From the NCBI RefSeq assembly GCF_023502235.1, contig NZ_JAMFLY010000001.1, positions 1,674,001 to 1,738,000 of the forward strand: DNA of 64,000 bases, given 5' to 3'. The translations under genes were made by a program, and so were the position numbers. The notes below the pieces were generated by a model that was not told the DNA's origin, did no database searches, and was given only the letters and a program-made list of their open reading frames with translations. The stretch comes from Flagellimonas myxillae (GTDB lineage: Bacteria > Bacteroidota > Bacteroidia > Flavobacteriales > Flavobacteriaceae). This document shows positions 45,080 to 53,393 of this stretch, one piece after another (the first letter of the stretch is position 1; each line of letters opens with the position of its first letter).

Positions 45080-46846
45080 CTATCGCAATGAATCAATGAC
45101 ACTCCCGCAAGTCAACATAGCATCCCCGTAATAGGGATTGCGAATCTCTTTTTCAGCACTTAACCAAACCGCGCCATTATTACTGTTTGCCATAGGACAT
45201 TGCTGCACATAAAGTGTATTACCCAAATCCTTTAGCTCACCTGCAATAGCGACCATATTCGCATTAAGAATTACGAAATGGGAACGTTGGTCTTCTAATT
45301 TTCCCGCTGTAGTGATAGCTTCCAACATTTCAATACTCTTGTCCAAATGTCCTCTTTCCATTGTACCCAAGTCAGAAAAATTTGGCCTTTGCCATATTTC
45401 CAAAGTAGCTTTTGCATGTATTGCTGCCTGCTTTGAATTACTGGCCACCAATGCATCTTTTAATTTTAAATAGGCTGGAAATCCTTTTTCAAACTCCTTT
45501 TGAAAGGTGTCCGGCAATGTCATTTTCATCTGGTCTTCCGAACTATTGGAATCTTCCTGAGGTTGCATTCCCAGATGGCCTTCATGACCCGTCATCGTCT
45601 TGCCGCCAGCTTTGTTCATCATACTTTTTTTACCCTGTAATTGTGCAGCCGCATCAACTGAAAAAGTTCCATTGGCCACAATTTCTTCGCCTGAATTAAG
45701 GCCAGAAATAACTTCCAATTGTTCTCCATTTCTTACCCCTAACATTACCTCCCTCATTTCAAAGACTGGCTCATCTGGTTTGACTTTTATATAGACCAAA
45801 GAACGTTCTCCTGTCCACATCACAGCTGAGGAAGGTACCCACAGTTTCGATTCATAACTAAAATTTTTATCATTCTGAATCTTCCCAGTTACGAACATCC
45901 CAGGCTTGAATTGTTCATTTTGATTTGCAAGTGTTGCACGCACTGTTACGGTTCTAGTAGCATTGTTAAGTACAGGGTCCACAAATGAAATTTTACCATT
46001 AAACGTTTTATTTGGATAGGCATTGGTGGTTATGCTTATTCTTTGCCCTTTTTTTAGTTGTGACAACTGAGTTTCATAGGCATCAAACTCGGCCCAAACC
46101 GTGTTTAAATTACTCACCTTTACAATAGGCTGCCCTTTCTTTACATAATCACCTTCCGCGCTCATGACCTCCGAAACCGTACCGGAAACCGTTGCATAAA
46201 CAGGAAAGTATTCCGTCACCTTAGTGGAGCTTTCTATGGCGTTGATTTGATTTTCCGATAATTTCCAGAGCTTCAATTTGTTACGGACAGCTTGGTACAA
46301 TTGCGGTTGCGACTGCTTTAAAGATACCGTGGTCAATAGTTCTTGCTGTGCCGCTACCAGTTCAGGAGAATAGATAGTTCCCAGTAATTGTCCTTTTCGA
46401 ACTTCTTGCCCTTCATAATTAACGTTCAATCGCTCAATCCTTCCGTCAAAATAACTGGCCTGTACGGCAACAGCTTCTTCGTTTACTGCAATTTTACCCG
46501 ATAGGGAAATGGAATTGTCGTCACCTGCGGATTTAGTGCCGACCACAATGGTCTGTACATTCGCCAAGGCAAGCGCATTATCCGTCATTGAGAATTGTTC
46601 AGGCGAAAGACCTCCAGTACCGACTTCAGCAGGAATCAGGTCCATTCCACAAATAGGACAGTCACCCGGTTCAGGCTGCATGATCTGGGGATGCATGGAG
46701 CATGTCCACATTTGGTCTTCTGATGCTGTTGTATGGTCATGCACCGTAGCTTCCATAGTATCGGCATCGGATGTCCCAAAAAGAACATACCCTACTCCCA
46801 ATCCAATAATAGCCGCGACTACAATTAAAATTATGCGTTGTTTCAT
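45080..46846 (-). CDS. CusB-like RND efflux adaptor with HMBD and DUF3347 domains
   Basis: A 588-residue protein with an N-terminal membrane anchor or signal (about 5-25). A heavy-metal-binding domain (WTCSMHPQIMQPEPGDCPIC, about 48-72) precedes the adaptor core (barrel-sandwich SYFDGRIERLNVNYEGQEV; beta-barrel about 260-330). The C-terminus (about 450-588) is a DUF3347 domain with QCPMANSNNGAVWLS and IRNPYYGDAMLTCG. It is the periplasmic adaptor of a copper/silver pump and may also collect metal through its two extra domains. It overlaps the PepSY gene by 4 bp. Confidence 0.92.
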   Translation of the reverse strand: MKQRIILIVVAAIIGLGVGYVLFGTSDADTMEATVHDHTTASEDQMWTCSMHPQIMQPEPGDCPICGMDLIPAEVGTGGLSPEQFSMTDNALALANVQTIVVGTKSAGDDNSISLSGKIAVNEEAVAVQASYFDGRIERLNVNYEGQEVRKGQLLGTIYSPELVAAQQELLTTVSLKQSQPQLYQAVRNKLKLWKLSENQINAIESSTKVTEYFPVYATVSGTVSEVMSAEGDYVKKGQPIVKVSNLNTVWAEFDAYETQLSQLKKGQRISITTNAYPNKTFNGKISFVDPVLNNATRTVTVRATLANQNEQFKPGMFVTGKIQNDKNFSYESKLWVPSSAVMWTGERSLVYIKVKPDEPVFEMREVMLGVRNGEQLEVISGLNSGEEIVANGTFSVDAAAQLQGKKSMMNKAGGKTMTGHEGHLGMQPQEDSNSSEDQMKMTLPDTFQKEFEKGFPAYLKLKDALVASNSKQAAIHAKATLEIWQRPNFSDLGTMERGHLDKSIEMLEAITTAGKLEDQRSHFVILNANMVAIAGELKDLGNTLYVQQCPMANSNNGAVWLSAEKEIRNPYYGDAMLTCGSVIDSLR

Positions 46847-47559
46847 TTCTTTATTTTTAATCGTTTTTTTAATGTAATAATTGAAGGCGAACTGATATAC
46901 CAGAGGAGAAATCCACTTAATACCGTAATCAGACCTAAAAGTGAAAATGCTCTCAAAACTGTTGTATTGAAGTTATCCCTACCTTCATAATCCATAGTGT
47001 GGGTCATCCATAGAAAATCGAAAATTCGCCAATCCCTATGGCGAACCGTTTGAAATTTTCCATCACTAACGGAAACATAGGCCTTTAAGGCTTCATCTGT
47101 TTTGTATGAAATGACATAAGCAGGTAATAACTTTTCGCGATATTCGTGGTGCTTTCCAGTTTCAGTAATCTGCTCAATAGATTCCACGATCAAATCATTT
47201 CTCATACGGTTTTTGGCTATAGATAGTGCTTCATCCTTCGTAATACTGTTCTTTGGTTTTCCATTAATGGCACTGTACAATTGTTTGTTATTTATCCAGT
47301 AATAGGGTCTATTGCCAATATCCCTCAATTCAATGGTTTTAACTCCATTTGCAACATCAAGTTGGGATGGGCTTATTAAATCTCTATAAGGTTTAGTTTG
47401 ATGCTCCAAATTTTTAAAATGGTCACCGTGTATTTCATCGATGTCTGTCCAACTAAAGTATAAACCACTAATGGTCCAAAACAGGAACTGAATGCCTAAA
47501 AAGAGACCCAAATACCTGTGCGTTTTTCTGATTTTTAAAGCTGTATTCCTGCTTACCAT
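46843..47559 (-). CDS. PepSY-domain membrane protein
   Basis: A 238-residue protein with an N-terminal helix (about 17-36, LGLFLGIQFLFWTISGLYFS), two PepSY-like periplasmic stretches (TKDEALSIAKNRM, about 110-122, and AYVISYKTDEALKAYVSV) and a C-terminal helix (about 205-225). Small PepSY-TM proteins of this kind accompany metal pumps and siderophore systems and are thought to regulate or support periplasmic metal handling. It sits between the copper ATPase (2-bp gap) and the CusB gene (4-bp overlap), one translational unit. Confidence 0.82.
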   Translation of the reverse strand: MVSRNTALKIRKTHRYLGLFLGIQFLFWTISGLYFSWTDIDEIHGDHFKNLEHQTKPYRDLISPSQLDVANGVKTIELRDIGNRPYYWINNKQLYSAINGKPKNSITKDEALSIAKNRMRNDLIVESIEQITETGKHHEYREKLLPAYVISYKTDEALKAYVSVSDGKFQTVRHRDWRIFDFLWMTHTMDYEGRDNFNTTVLRAFSLLGLITVLSGFLLWYISSPSIITLKKRLKIKK

Positions 47560-47561
47560 AA

Positions 47562-50285
47562 TTATATCGTTTTGCTTCTTAAACGTAGTGCGTTTGCTAT
47601 TACCGAAACAGAGCTAAAACTCATTGCTAAAGCTGCTATCATTGGTGAGAGTAATATTCCAAAAATTGGGAATAAGACCCCTGCGGCGATAGGTATACCT
47701 AAGGTGTTATATATCAATGCAAAAAATAGGTTTTGCTTAATGTTTTTCATTACAGAATCGCTTAGATTCCTTGCTTTTACAATTCCGTTTAAATCACCTT
47801 TTACCAAGGTTATCATTGCACTTTCTATGGCTACGTCCGTTCCCGTCCCCATTGCTATTCCAACATCGCTTTTTGCCAAAGCCGGTGCATCATTTATGCC
47901 ATCACCTGCCATTGCCACTACTTTCCCATTTTCTTGTAGCTTTTCTACTTGTTTGAGCTTGTCTTCTGGTAGCATGCTGGCCTTAAAATCTGCCAGAGCC
48001 AATTCAGATGCCACCGCCTGAGCGGTATCATGATTATCGCCTGTTAGCATTATGACATTAATATTTTTGTCTTGTAATGCTTTGATAGCTTTGGCACTTG
48101 TTTTCTTGATTTTATCGCCTATAACAACATATCCTACGACTTTTCCCTTGATGGCCAGGTACGAAACCGTTTTACCTTGCTTTTGATAGGATTGAGCTTC
48201 GTTTTCCATTACCTTGGATAGTGCCGCATTAGCCTGTTCCATCATTTTAGAATTCCCCAGATATACTTTCTTTTGATTTACATCGCCTTCAACACCCTTG
48301 CCTGTAATTGCGCTAAACCCATCAGCTTTTAAAAATTCCGTTTGTTGTTCCTTCCCGTATTTAACTGTAGCTTCAGCCAATGGATGTTCACTCTGATTGT
48401 TCAAGGAAACGATATATCGTAGCACTTCATTTTCGCTAAAACCGTTATTAAAAGAACCTACTTTTTCTACAGTAGGTTTTCCTTCTGTGATTGTTCCTGT
48501 CTTGTCAACAATGAGTGTGTCTACCTTATCCATTTTTTCGAGAGCTTCCGCATTTTTGATAAGCACACCATTCTGCGCACCTTTTCCAACGCCTACCATA
48601 ACAGACATTGGTGTAGCTAATCCCAAAGCACAAGGGCAAGCGATTATCAATACGGCAATGGCATTGACCAAAGCATAGACGTAAGCTGGTTCTGGTCCCC
48701 ATATTGCCCAAACCGCACAGGTTATCAAGGCAATGATTACCACAACAGGAACGAAGTACCCCGAAACCTTATCCGCCAAATTCTGGATTGGTGCGCGACT
48801 ACGACTAGCATCATTTACCATATGGATGATTTGGGACAATAACGTGTCCGAACCCACTTTTTTAGCTTTCATTAAAAACGACTGATTGCCATTGATGGTT
48901 CCACTACTCACCTTATCATCTATAGATTTGTTTACTGGAATAGGTTCACCCGTAATCATCGATTCGTCAATACTCGTATTGCCTTCTGTGATGATACCAT
49001 CTACAGGAATTTTATCGCCTGGTTTTACCATTAGAATATCATTGAGTGCTATCTCGTCAATACTGACTTCAACTTCTTCACCATCTACAATTTTTATGGC
49101 TTTATTGGGTGCTAATTTCAACAGTTCTTTTACTGCCGAATTGGTTTTACTATGCGCACGAGCCTCTAATAATTGACCTAAAAGCACTAAGGTTAGAATT
49201 ACCGTTGCTGCTTCAAAGTAAACGTGAACAGTACCTGCTTCGGTCTTAAACTGGTCTGGGAAAAAATCGGGTGCGAGCATACCTATTACGCTGAATAACC
49301 ATGCGACACCAGCACCAATGCCTATGAGCGTAAACATATTGAGGTTCCAGGTTTTTATACTGCGGTAGGCACGTTCAAAAAACATCCAAGTAGCATAAAA
49401 CACTACTGGAATGGAAAGCACGAACTGAATCCAGTTCCAATAATTCTGTTCCAGAATATCGTATAAGGGATTGTTGGTCAGCATTTCAGACATTGCAATT
49501 ATGAAAATGGGCAATGTAAATACGACTGCAATCCAGAATTTTTTGAGTAGTGTTTTATAGGTCTTTTCCTCTGCGGACAGGTCGGGTTCCATCGGTACTA
49601 AATCCATCCCACAAATTGGACAGCTTCCCGCTTCGTCCTTAATAATTTCAGGATGCATTGGGCAAGTGTATTGCGTATTGGTAGTAGCTGAAAGATTTAC
49701 TTCCTCAACCAAATCCATTCCGCAGACTGGACAATCACCCGCCTGATTGTAGGTTGTGTCGCCTTCACAATGCATCGGGCAATAGAAAGTTCCCGTCCCT
49801 TTGCCTTTAGGTTTCTGTTTCTTTTCTTCAGTTTTTTCGGGGCGCTGACCTGATTTGTAAATACTGTAAGTACCGCCATCTTTTTCTAGTATGCCCTGAA
49901 ATTTTTCTATTGGTATATCTGATTTCATGTCAATGATAGCCTCAGCTTTTTCCAAGCTCACAGAAACTTTTACAACACCATCCACTTTTGAAAGTGTTTT
50001 TTCAACGTGCGACTTACAGCCGTTACAGGTCATTCCATTTATAGGATAGGTGCGTGTTTTTATGCCATCTGGTTTGACGGGATGTATATGATATTTACTT
50101 TTCTTTTGCTGTACGGCTTCTTCAAATTTGTCTATCGGGATATGATTTTGCATTTCTATCGTCGCAGTTGATGCTTCCAAATCAATAGCAACGTTGATGA
50201 CATCCGGAACTTCGTTCAAAGCCGACTTCACACTTCTCAGACAACCTTTACAGGTCATTCCTTCTATTTGATATGTATGTTTCAT
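47562..50285 (-). CDS. Copper-translocating P-type ATPase (P1B-1) with two HMA and two HMBD domains
   Basis: A 907-residue pump. The N-terminus holds two HMA domains (GMTCKGCLRSV and GMTCNGCKSHV) and two YHS-like heavy-metal-binding domains (CPMHCEGDTTYNQAGDCPVC and CPMHPEIIKDEAGSCPIC). The core has the actuator TGEP, IIACPCALGLATP, DKTGTITEG, SEHPLAEA and GDGINDAPAL. The last helices YNTLGIPIAAGV and MSFSSVSVIANALRL match the Cu(I) subgroup. It exports Cu(I) (or Ag) to the periplasm, where CusB/CusA and the DUF3347 proteins can take over. Confidence 0.97.
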   Translation of the reverse strand: MKHTYQIEGMTCKGCLRSVKSALNEVPDVINVAIDLEASTATIEMQNHIPIDKFEEAVQQKKSKYHIHPVKPDGIKTRTYPINGMTCNGCKSHVEKTLSKVDGVVKVSVSLEKAEAIIDMKSDIPIEKFQGILEKDGGTYSIYKSGQRPEKTEEKKQKPKGKGTGTFYCPMHCEGDTTYNQAGDCPVCGMDLVEEVNLSATTNTQYTCPMHPEIIKDEAGSCPICGMDLVPMEPDLSAEEKTYKTLLKKFWIAVVFTLPIFIIAMSEMLTNNPLYDILEQNYWNWIQFVLSIPVVFYATWMFFERAYRSIKTWNLNMFTLIGIGAGVAWLFSVIGMLAPDFFPDQFKTEAGTVHVYFEAATVILTLVLLGQLLEARAHSKTNSAVKELLKLAPNKAIKIVDGEEVEVSIDEIALNDILMVKPGDKIPVDGIITEGNTSIDESMITGEPIPVNKSIDDKVSSGTINGNQSFLMKAKKVGSDTLLSQIIHMVNDASRSRAPIQNLADKVSGYFVPVVVIIALITCAVWAIWGPEPAYVYALVNAIAVLIIACPCALGLATPMSVMVGVGKGAQNGVLIKNAEALEKMDKVDTLIVDKTGTITEGKPTVEKVGSFNNGFSENEVLRYIVSLNNQSEHPLAEATVKYGKEQQTEFLKADGFSAITGKGVEGDVNQKKVYLGNSKMMEQANAALSKVMENEAQSYQKQGKTVSYLAIKGKVVGYVVIGDKIKKTSAKAIKALQDKNINVIMLTGDNHDTAQAVASELALADFKASMLPEDKLKQVEKLQENGKVVAMAGDGINDAPALAKSDVGIAMGTGTDVAIESAMITLVKGDLNGIVKARNLSDSVMKNIKQNLFFALIYNTLGIPIAAGVLFPIFGILLSPMIAALAMSFSSVSVIANALRLRSKTI

Positions 50286-50362
50286 CTTTAAAACTATTTA
50301 GTGTTAGACCGGACAAAATATGAAGCCTTTATACCACAGGCTTGAACAATTCGGGTTGAAGC

Positions 50363-50920
50363 TTATACAATTTTGTCTAAGTTTTTTCTGTTCCAGTTTT
50401 GTACTTTTTTATATGCTGTCATTGACATGCCAGTATTATTTTTGAACTGCTTTGCAAGATGGCTTCCACTACTGTAATCCAGTGAATAAGCAATCTCAGC
50501 GAAAGTCATATTGCTCATTTGCAAAAGTTCTTTAGCCTTTTCAACCTTCAGACGGATGAGATATTTTTCAATCGTAATTCCAGCAGTAGCACTAAAGGAT
50601 TTACTGATTATCGAATATTCCGTCCTTAATTCCCTGGACAAAATTACCGATAGGTTTTCCTGTAACCCTTTTAAGGAATCGAGGCTTTTAATCAAAATTG
50701 ACTTCACGTTCTCAACCAAAATTGAATTTTGGTCATCAATGATTTCAAAACCGTTACGTTCAGCGATCTCCTTGAGAATACCTTTGCTTACATCCGCCTC
50801 ATCCATCACAGTTAATTCGCCAAGCTCAATTGATAACACATTTATTCCAGCATTGTCTAGTTCTTGTTTTAGAACGGTCTTACAGCGGTCACAAACCATA
50901 TTTTTAAGTTTAACTTTCAC
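50363..50920 (-). CDS. HMA-like domain fused to an AraC-type DNA-binding domain
   Basis: A 185-residue protein. Residues about 1-70 look like a heavy-metal-associated domain with a CxxC pair (VCDRCKTVL). Residues about 95-180 are an AraC/XylS HTH (ITIEKYLIRLKVEKAKELL; FAEIAYSLDYSSGSHLAKQF). It is probably a metal sensor that activates the copper genes, replacing the more usual MerR/CueR regulator. It overlaps the acetolactate-decarboxylase-like gene by 4 bp and lies 78 bp before the copper ATPase. Direct Cu(I) sensing is inferred. Confidence 0.85.
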   Translation of the reverse strand: MKVKLKNMVCDRCKTVLKQELDNAGINVLSIELGELTVMDEADVSKGILKEIAERNGFEIIDDQNSILVENVKSILIKSLDSLKGLQENLSVILSRELRTEYSIISKSFSATAGITIEKYLIRLKVEKAKELLQMSNMTFAEIAYSLDYSSGSHLAKQFKNNTGMSMTAYKKVQNWNRKNLDKIV

Positions 50921-51639
50921 GGTATGGGCAGCTTTAATGTTGCTTTTTGACCTAATGACAAATCATCAACATGGCCGGCAATCTCATTATTATCTGTTTT
51001 AAAATGCATATGTAAGAACGTAGAATGATGGGTAAATACCGCCTTGTGCGACTTCGAAAAAAAACCGATAATTTCAACTTCTTTATTTTCTTCAACACCA
51101 TTTAAACCTGATTCCTTGTGCTTTTGATGTGTGTGAACGGTATCGCTATCTTTCCAATTAATGACATGCCAATGCAATGATTGGGCGTTTCCTTCAATTA
51201 AAAAGGGAATTGGCTTTTCAGTATTAATCCCTAATGCTTTTGCCTGTTCTTCTATGAATCCCTCCAGTTTAATGGAAGAATCAATTTCATTTGGCATTTC
51301 TATGTTCTGCCAATTGGAGACTTGGGCATAAACGATTAGTGCCGCCTTTTTATCAAAAGTGGTATCGAAAACAACTTTTTCAGATGCTACGGACGTGTTG
51401 AATGCCCTACCATTAAAAATCTGAATCTCACCTTTTAAGTTCTCAAAAGCACCGAGCGCATATAGGTTTTTCCTTTTTGAAAGCGTATCCAATGCAGCCG
51501 TTGCTTCCAAGTTACCGGACATCATTGTACGTAAAGCTCCTGCATATTTTACTTCTCCATTCTGAGCCTCTAGAATACAGCTAACCAGTAATAAGGTCAG
51601 TGATACCATGGCAAGGATCTGTTTTAAAGAAGCGGTCAT
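50917..51639 (-). CDS. Acetolactate-decarboxylase-like lipoprotein
   Basis: A 240-residue protein with lipobox LLLVSC (Cys about 21). The core resembles alpha-acetolactate decarboxylase: EVKYAGALRTMMSG, LGAFENLKGEIQIFNGRAF and the His-rich metal site HHSTFLHMHF with GHVDDLSLG. Acetolactate decarboxylases are cytosolic zinc enzymes; a lipid-anchored copy in a copper operon suggests the fold was re-used, for example as a periplasmic metal-binding protein. It is coupled to the HMA-AraC gene (4-bp overlap). No other acetoin-pathway gene is visible. Confidence 0.75.
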   Translation of the reverse strand: MTASLKQILAMVSLTLLLVSCILEAQNGEVKYAGALRTMMSGNLEATAALDTLSKRKNLYALGAFENLKGEIQIFNGRAFNTSVASEKVVFDTTFDKKAALIVYAQVSNWQNIEMPNEIDSSIKLEGFIEEQAKALGINTEKPIPFLIEGNAQSLHWHVINWKDSDTVHTHQKHKESGLNGVEENKEVEIIGFFSKSHKAVFTHHSTFLHMHFKTDNNEIAGHVDDLSLGQKATLKLPIP

Positions 51640-51645
51640 TCTTGT

Positions 51646-52161
51646 TTATTTTATGGTTTCTGTCACTTTACCACATTTTAGCATTTTATCCCCAAAGTAA
51701 GGGTTACGAATTTCTTCTTCGGTTGAAAGCCAGTAACCACCTTGGTTGTTAAAGGCCATTGGGCAAAATTGTTGATACACCTCACCAGAAGAAATAGATG
51801 CACCTACTATTGCCGTCATCTTTTCGGTAACATTGGAAAATACCGTGCGCTGTGCTTCGATATCACCTGTTTCGGAAATTTTGGAAAGCAAACCTTTTAA
51901 GGCTGCGTCGTCTGTATTTTCCATGAGCATTTTCGCCCCAGATTGTGCCTCTTCTGCATTTGAGTTTACCAATGCGGTCTTTACATGGATGTAGTGTTGA
52001 AATTGCTTGCTAACATTGTCATCACTAAAAGATAGCCCTACTATCTTGGTCGTTTCAGTGTTGGAATCCGATGTACTGGTGTTGTCCTTTGTTTCATTTT
52101 TACACGAAACCAAACTTGCAAAAGCAAGCATTACTATTGTTGTTTTAAAGCGTGTTTTCAT
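51646..52161 (-). CDS. DUF3347-domain lipoprotein
   Basis: A 171-residue lipoprotein (LASLVSC, Cys about 20) consisting of a single DUF3347 domain. It shares with the CusB C-terminus the pattern QFCPMAFNNQGGYWLS and IRNPYFGDKMLKCG. The conserved Cys, Met and His residues are suited to Cu(I) or Ag(I) binding. It sits 14 bp after the TolC gene and is probably a periplasmic copper chaperone feeding the Cus pump. No enzymatic motif is seen. Confidence 0.88.
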   Translation of the reverse strand: MKTRFKTTIVMLAFASLVSCKNETKDNTSTSDSNTETTKIVGLSFSDDNVSKQFQHYIHVKTALVNSNAEEAQSGAKMLMENTDDAALKGLLSKISETGDIEAQRTVFSNVTEKMTAIVGASISSGEVYQQFCPMAFNNQGGYWLSTEEEIRNPYFGDKMLKCGKVTETIK

Positions 52162-52175
52162 CTTTGAATTTTAAA

Positions 52176-53393
52176 TTATTGATTTATTAAATAGTTGATA
52201 ATAGCTGATTGTACATAGTACAGCTGCACCGATTGGATTTTATTTATCTGGAACTTTAATTGTAGTTCCTGAATGTCAAGTACATCATTGAAATCTATGG
52301 TGCCGGTTTCATAATTCTTAACCAAAATCTGTTCGGCATCCTTGGCCTGTTTCAGGTTTTTTGATTGGGTATCGTAGGCTATACGGGCCTCATTTCGTTG
52401 TGCTATCGCTTTGGCAAAAGCGGACTCCAATACATTCAAGCGTTCTTGTTTTTGAAATGTAATTTCCTCCTTACGAAGTTCGTTCTGCTTGGTTTTTGAA
52501 GTATACCGCTTATTGAAAATTGGAATGGAAAGTGAGACCATGGGCATTACAATGTCTTTGCCATTATCGCTAAAGCTCATATCGGGTCGCTCTTGTACGG
52601 GAACATAGTCCAACCCAAACCCTAACATTGGTGCTCCTTCTTTTTGATTGAGCAATTCCGCCTGGGTCACCGATTCGTACATTTTATCAAAACGAAGAAG
52701 TTCAGGATTCAACTCAAGACTGTCCATAGTGACAGGGTCTCTATCAGGGATGTCCATAGCTACGGTCAAATCAACTGTGAGGTCTCTATCTCGATTCAAT
52801 AGATTATTGAAATTGACCTGCTCTCCCTTAAATTGCTCCATGAGCATTTGCTTTTGTTGCTCCAATTCGTTCTGACGAATTTGCAGGCGCAACACATCCA
52901 CAGCACTTGCCTTGCCCACTTCCACCGAAGTCAAGGCCAAGGTCTCATAGGTGTGGAGCAGTTCAATGTTAGTGTCCAAGACCCCTTGTTTGGCCCATAA
53001 GCTATAGAGTTCGTAGTACGATTCGGCCACGGCCAGTGCCAATTTTCGTTTTGCAACGACATAGTCTACATAATCTGTTTCGGCCATTGCAGAGGCGTAC
53101 TTTTGGCGTGTAGCAACTGTCCCGAACCAAGGCAGCATTTGTTTGGCGGAAAAACGGGCAACCTGCGCCCCCGTCCTGGTTTCTGGTTCACTGACAAAAT
53201 ACCCCGCCCCGAATTCGGTATTGGGTAGCCAGTTGGCCTCGTTTTCCTTTTCCCTAGCAATCGTATATCGCAGTTCGTAGGCTTGAATTTTCGGATTATT
53301 GGCCTGTGCCTCCGCAATGTATGACTGCAATCCTTGTGCATTTCCCATAGCGGAAACCAACAAAAGACCGATAATAATTTTCAGCTTGTTCAT
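52176..53393 (-). CDS. TolC-family outer-membrane factor
   Basis: A 405-residue exported protein (signal peptide about 1-20, ending GNAQ). It has the repeated helix-strand layout of outer-membrane efflux proteins, with LAVAESYYELYSLWA, the conserved GYFVSEPETR and a second repeat of helices near the C-terminus (about 300-390). It overlaps the CusA gene by 4 bp and would be the outer-membrane exit duct (CusC-like) of the Cu/Ag pump. Confidence 0.93.
   Translation of the reverse strand: MNKLKIIIGLLLVSAMGNAQGLQSYIAEAQANNPKIQAYELRYTIAREKENEANWLPNTEFGAGYFVSEPETRTGAQVARFSAKQMLPWFGTVATRQKYASAMAETDYVDYVVAKRKLALAVAESYYELYSLWAKQGVLDTNIELLHTYETLALTSVEVGKASAVDVLRLQIRQNELEQQKQMLMEQFKGEQVNFNNLLNRDRDLTVDLTVAMDIPDRDPVTMDSLELNPELLRFDKMYESVTQAELLNQKEGAPMLGFGLDYVPVQERPDMSFSDNGKDIVMPMVSLSIPIFNKRYTSKTKQNELRKEEITFQKQERLNVLESAFAKAIAQRNEARIAYDTQSKNLKQAKDAEQILVKNYETGTIDFNDVLDIQELQLKFQINKIQSVQLYYVQSAIINYLINQ

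Noticed and set aside
47572-48021. 149-residue plus-strand frame over the copper ATPase gene
   Set aside because: Antisense to the conserved hinge and last helices of the ATPase; no independent support.
50511-51002. 163-residue plus-strand frame over the HMA-AraC gene
   Set aside because: Antisense to a recognisable AraC HTH, spans two real genes and has no domain.
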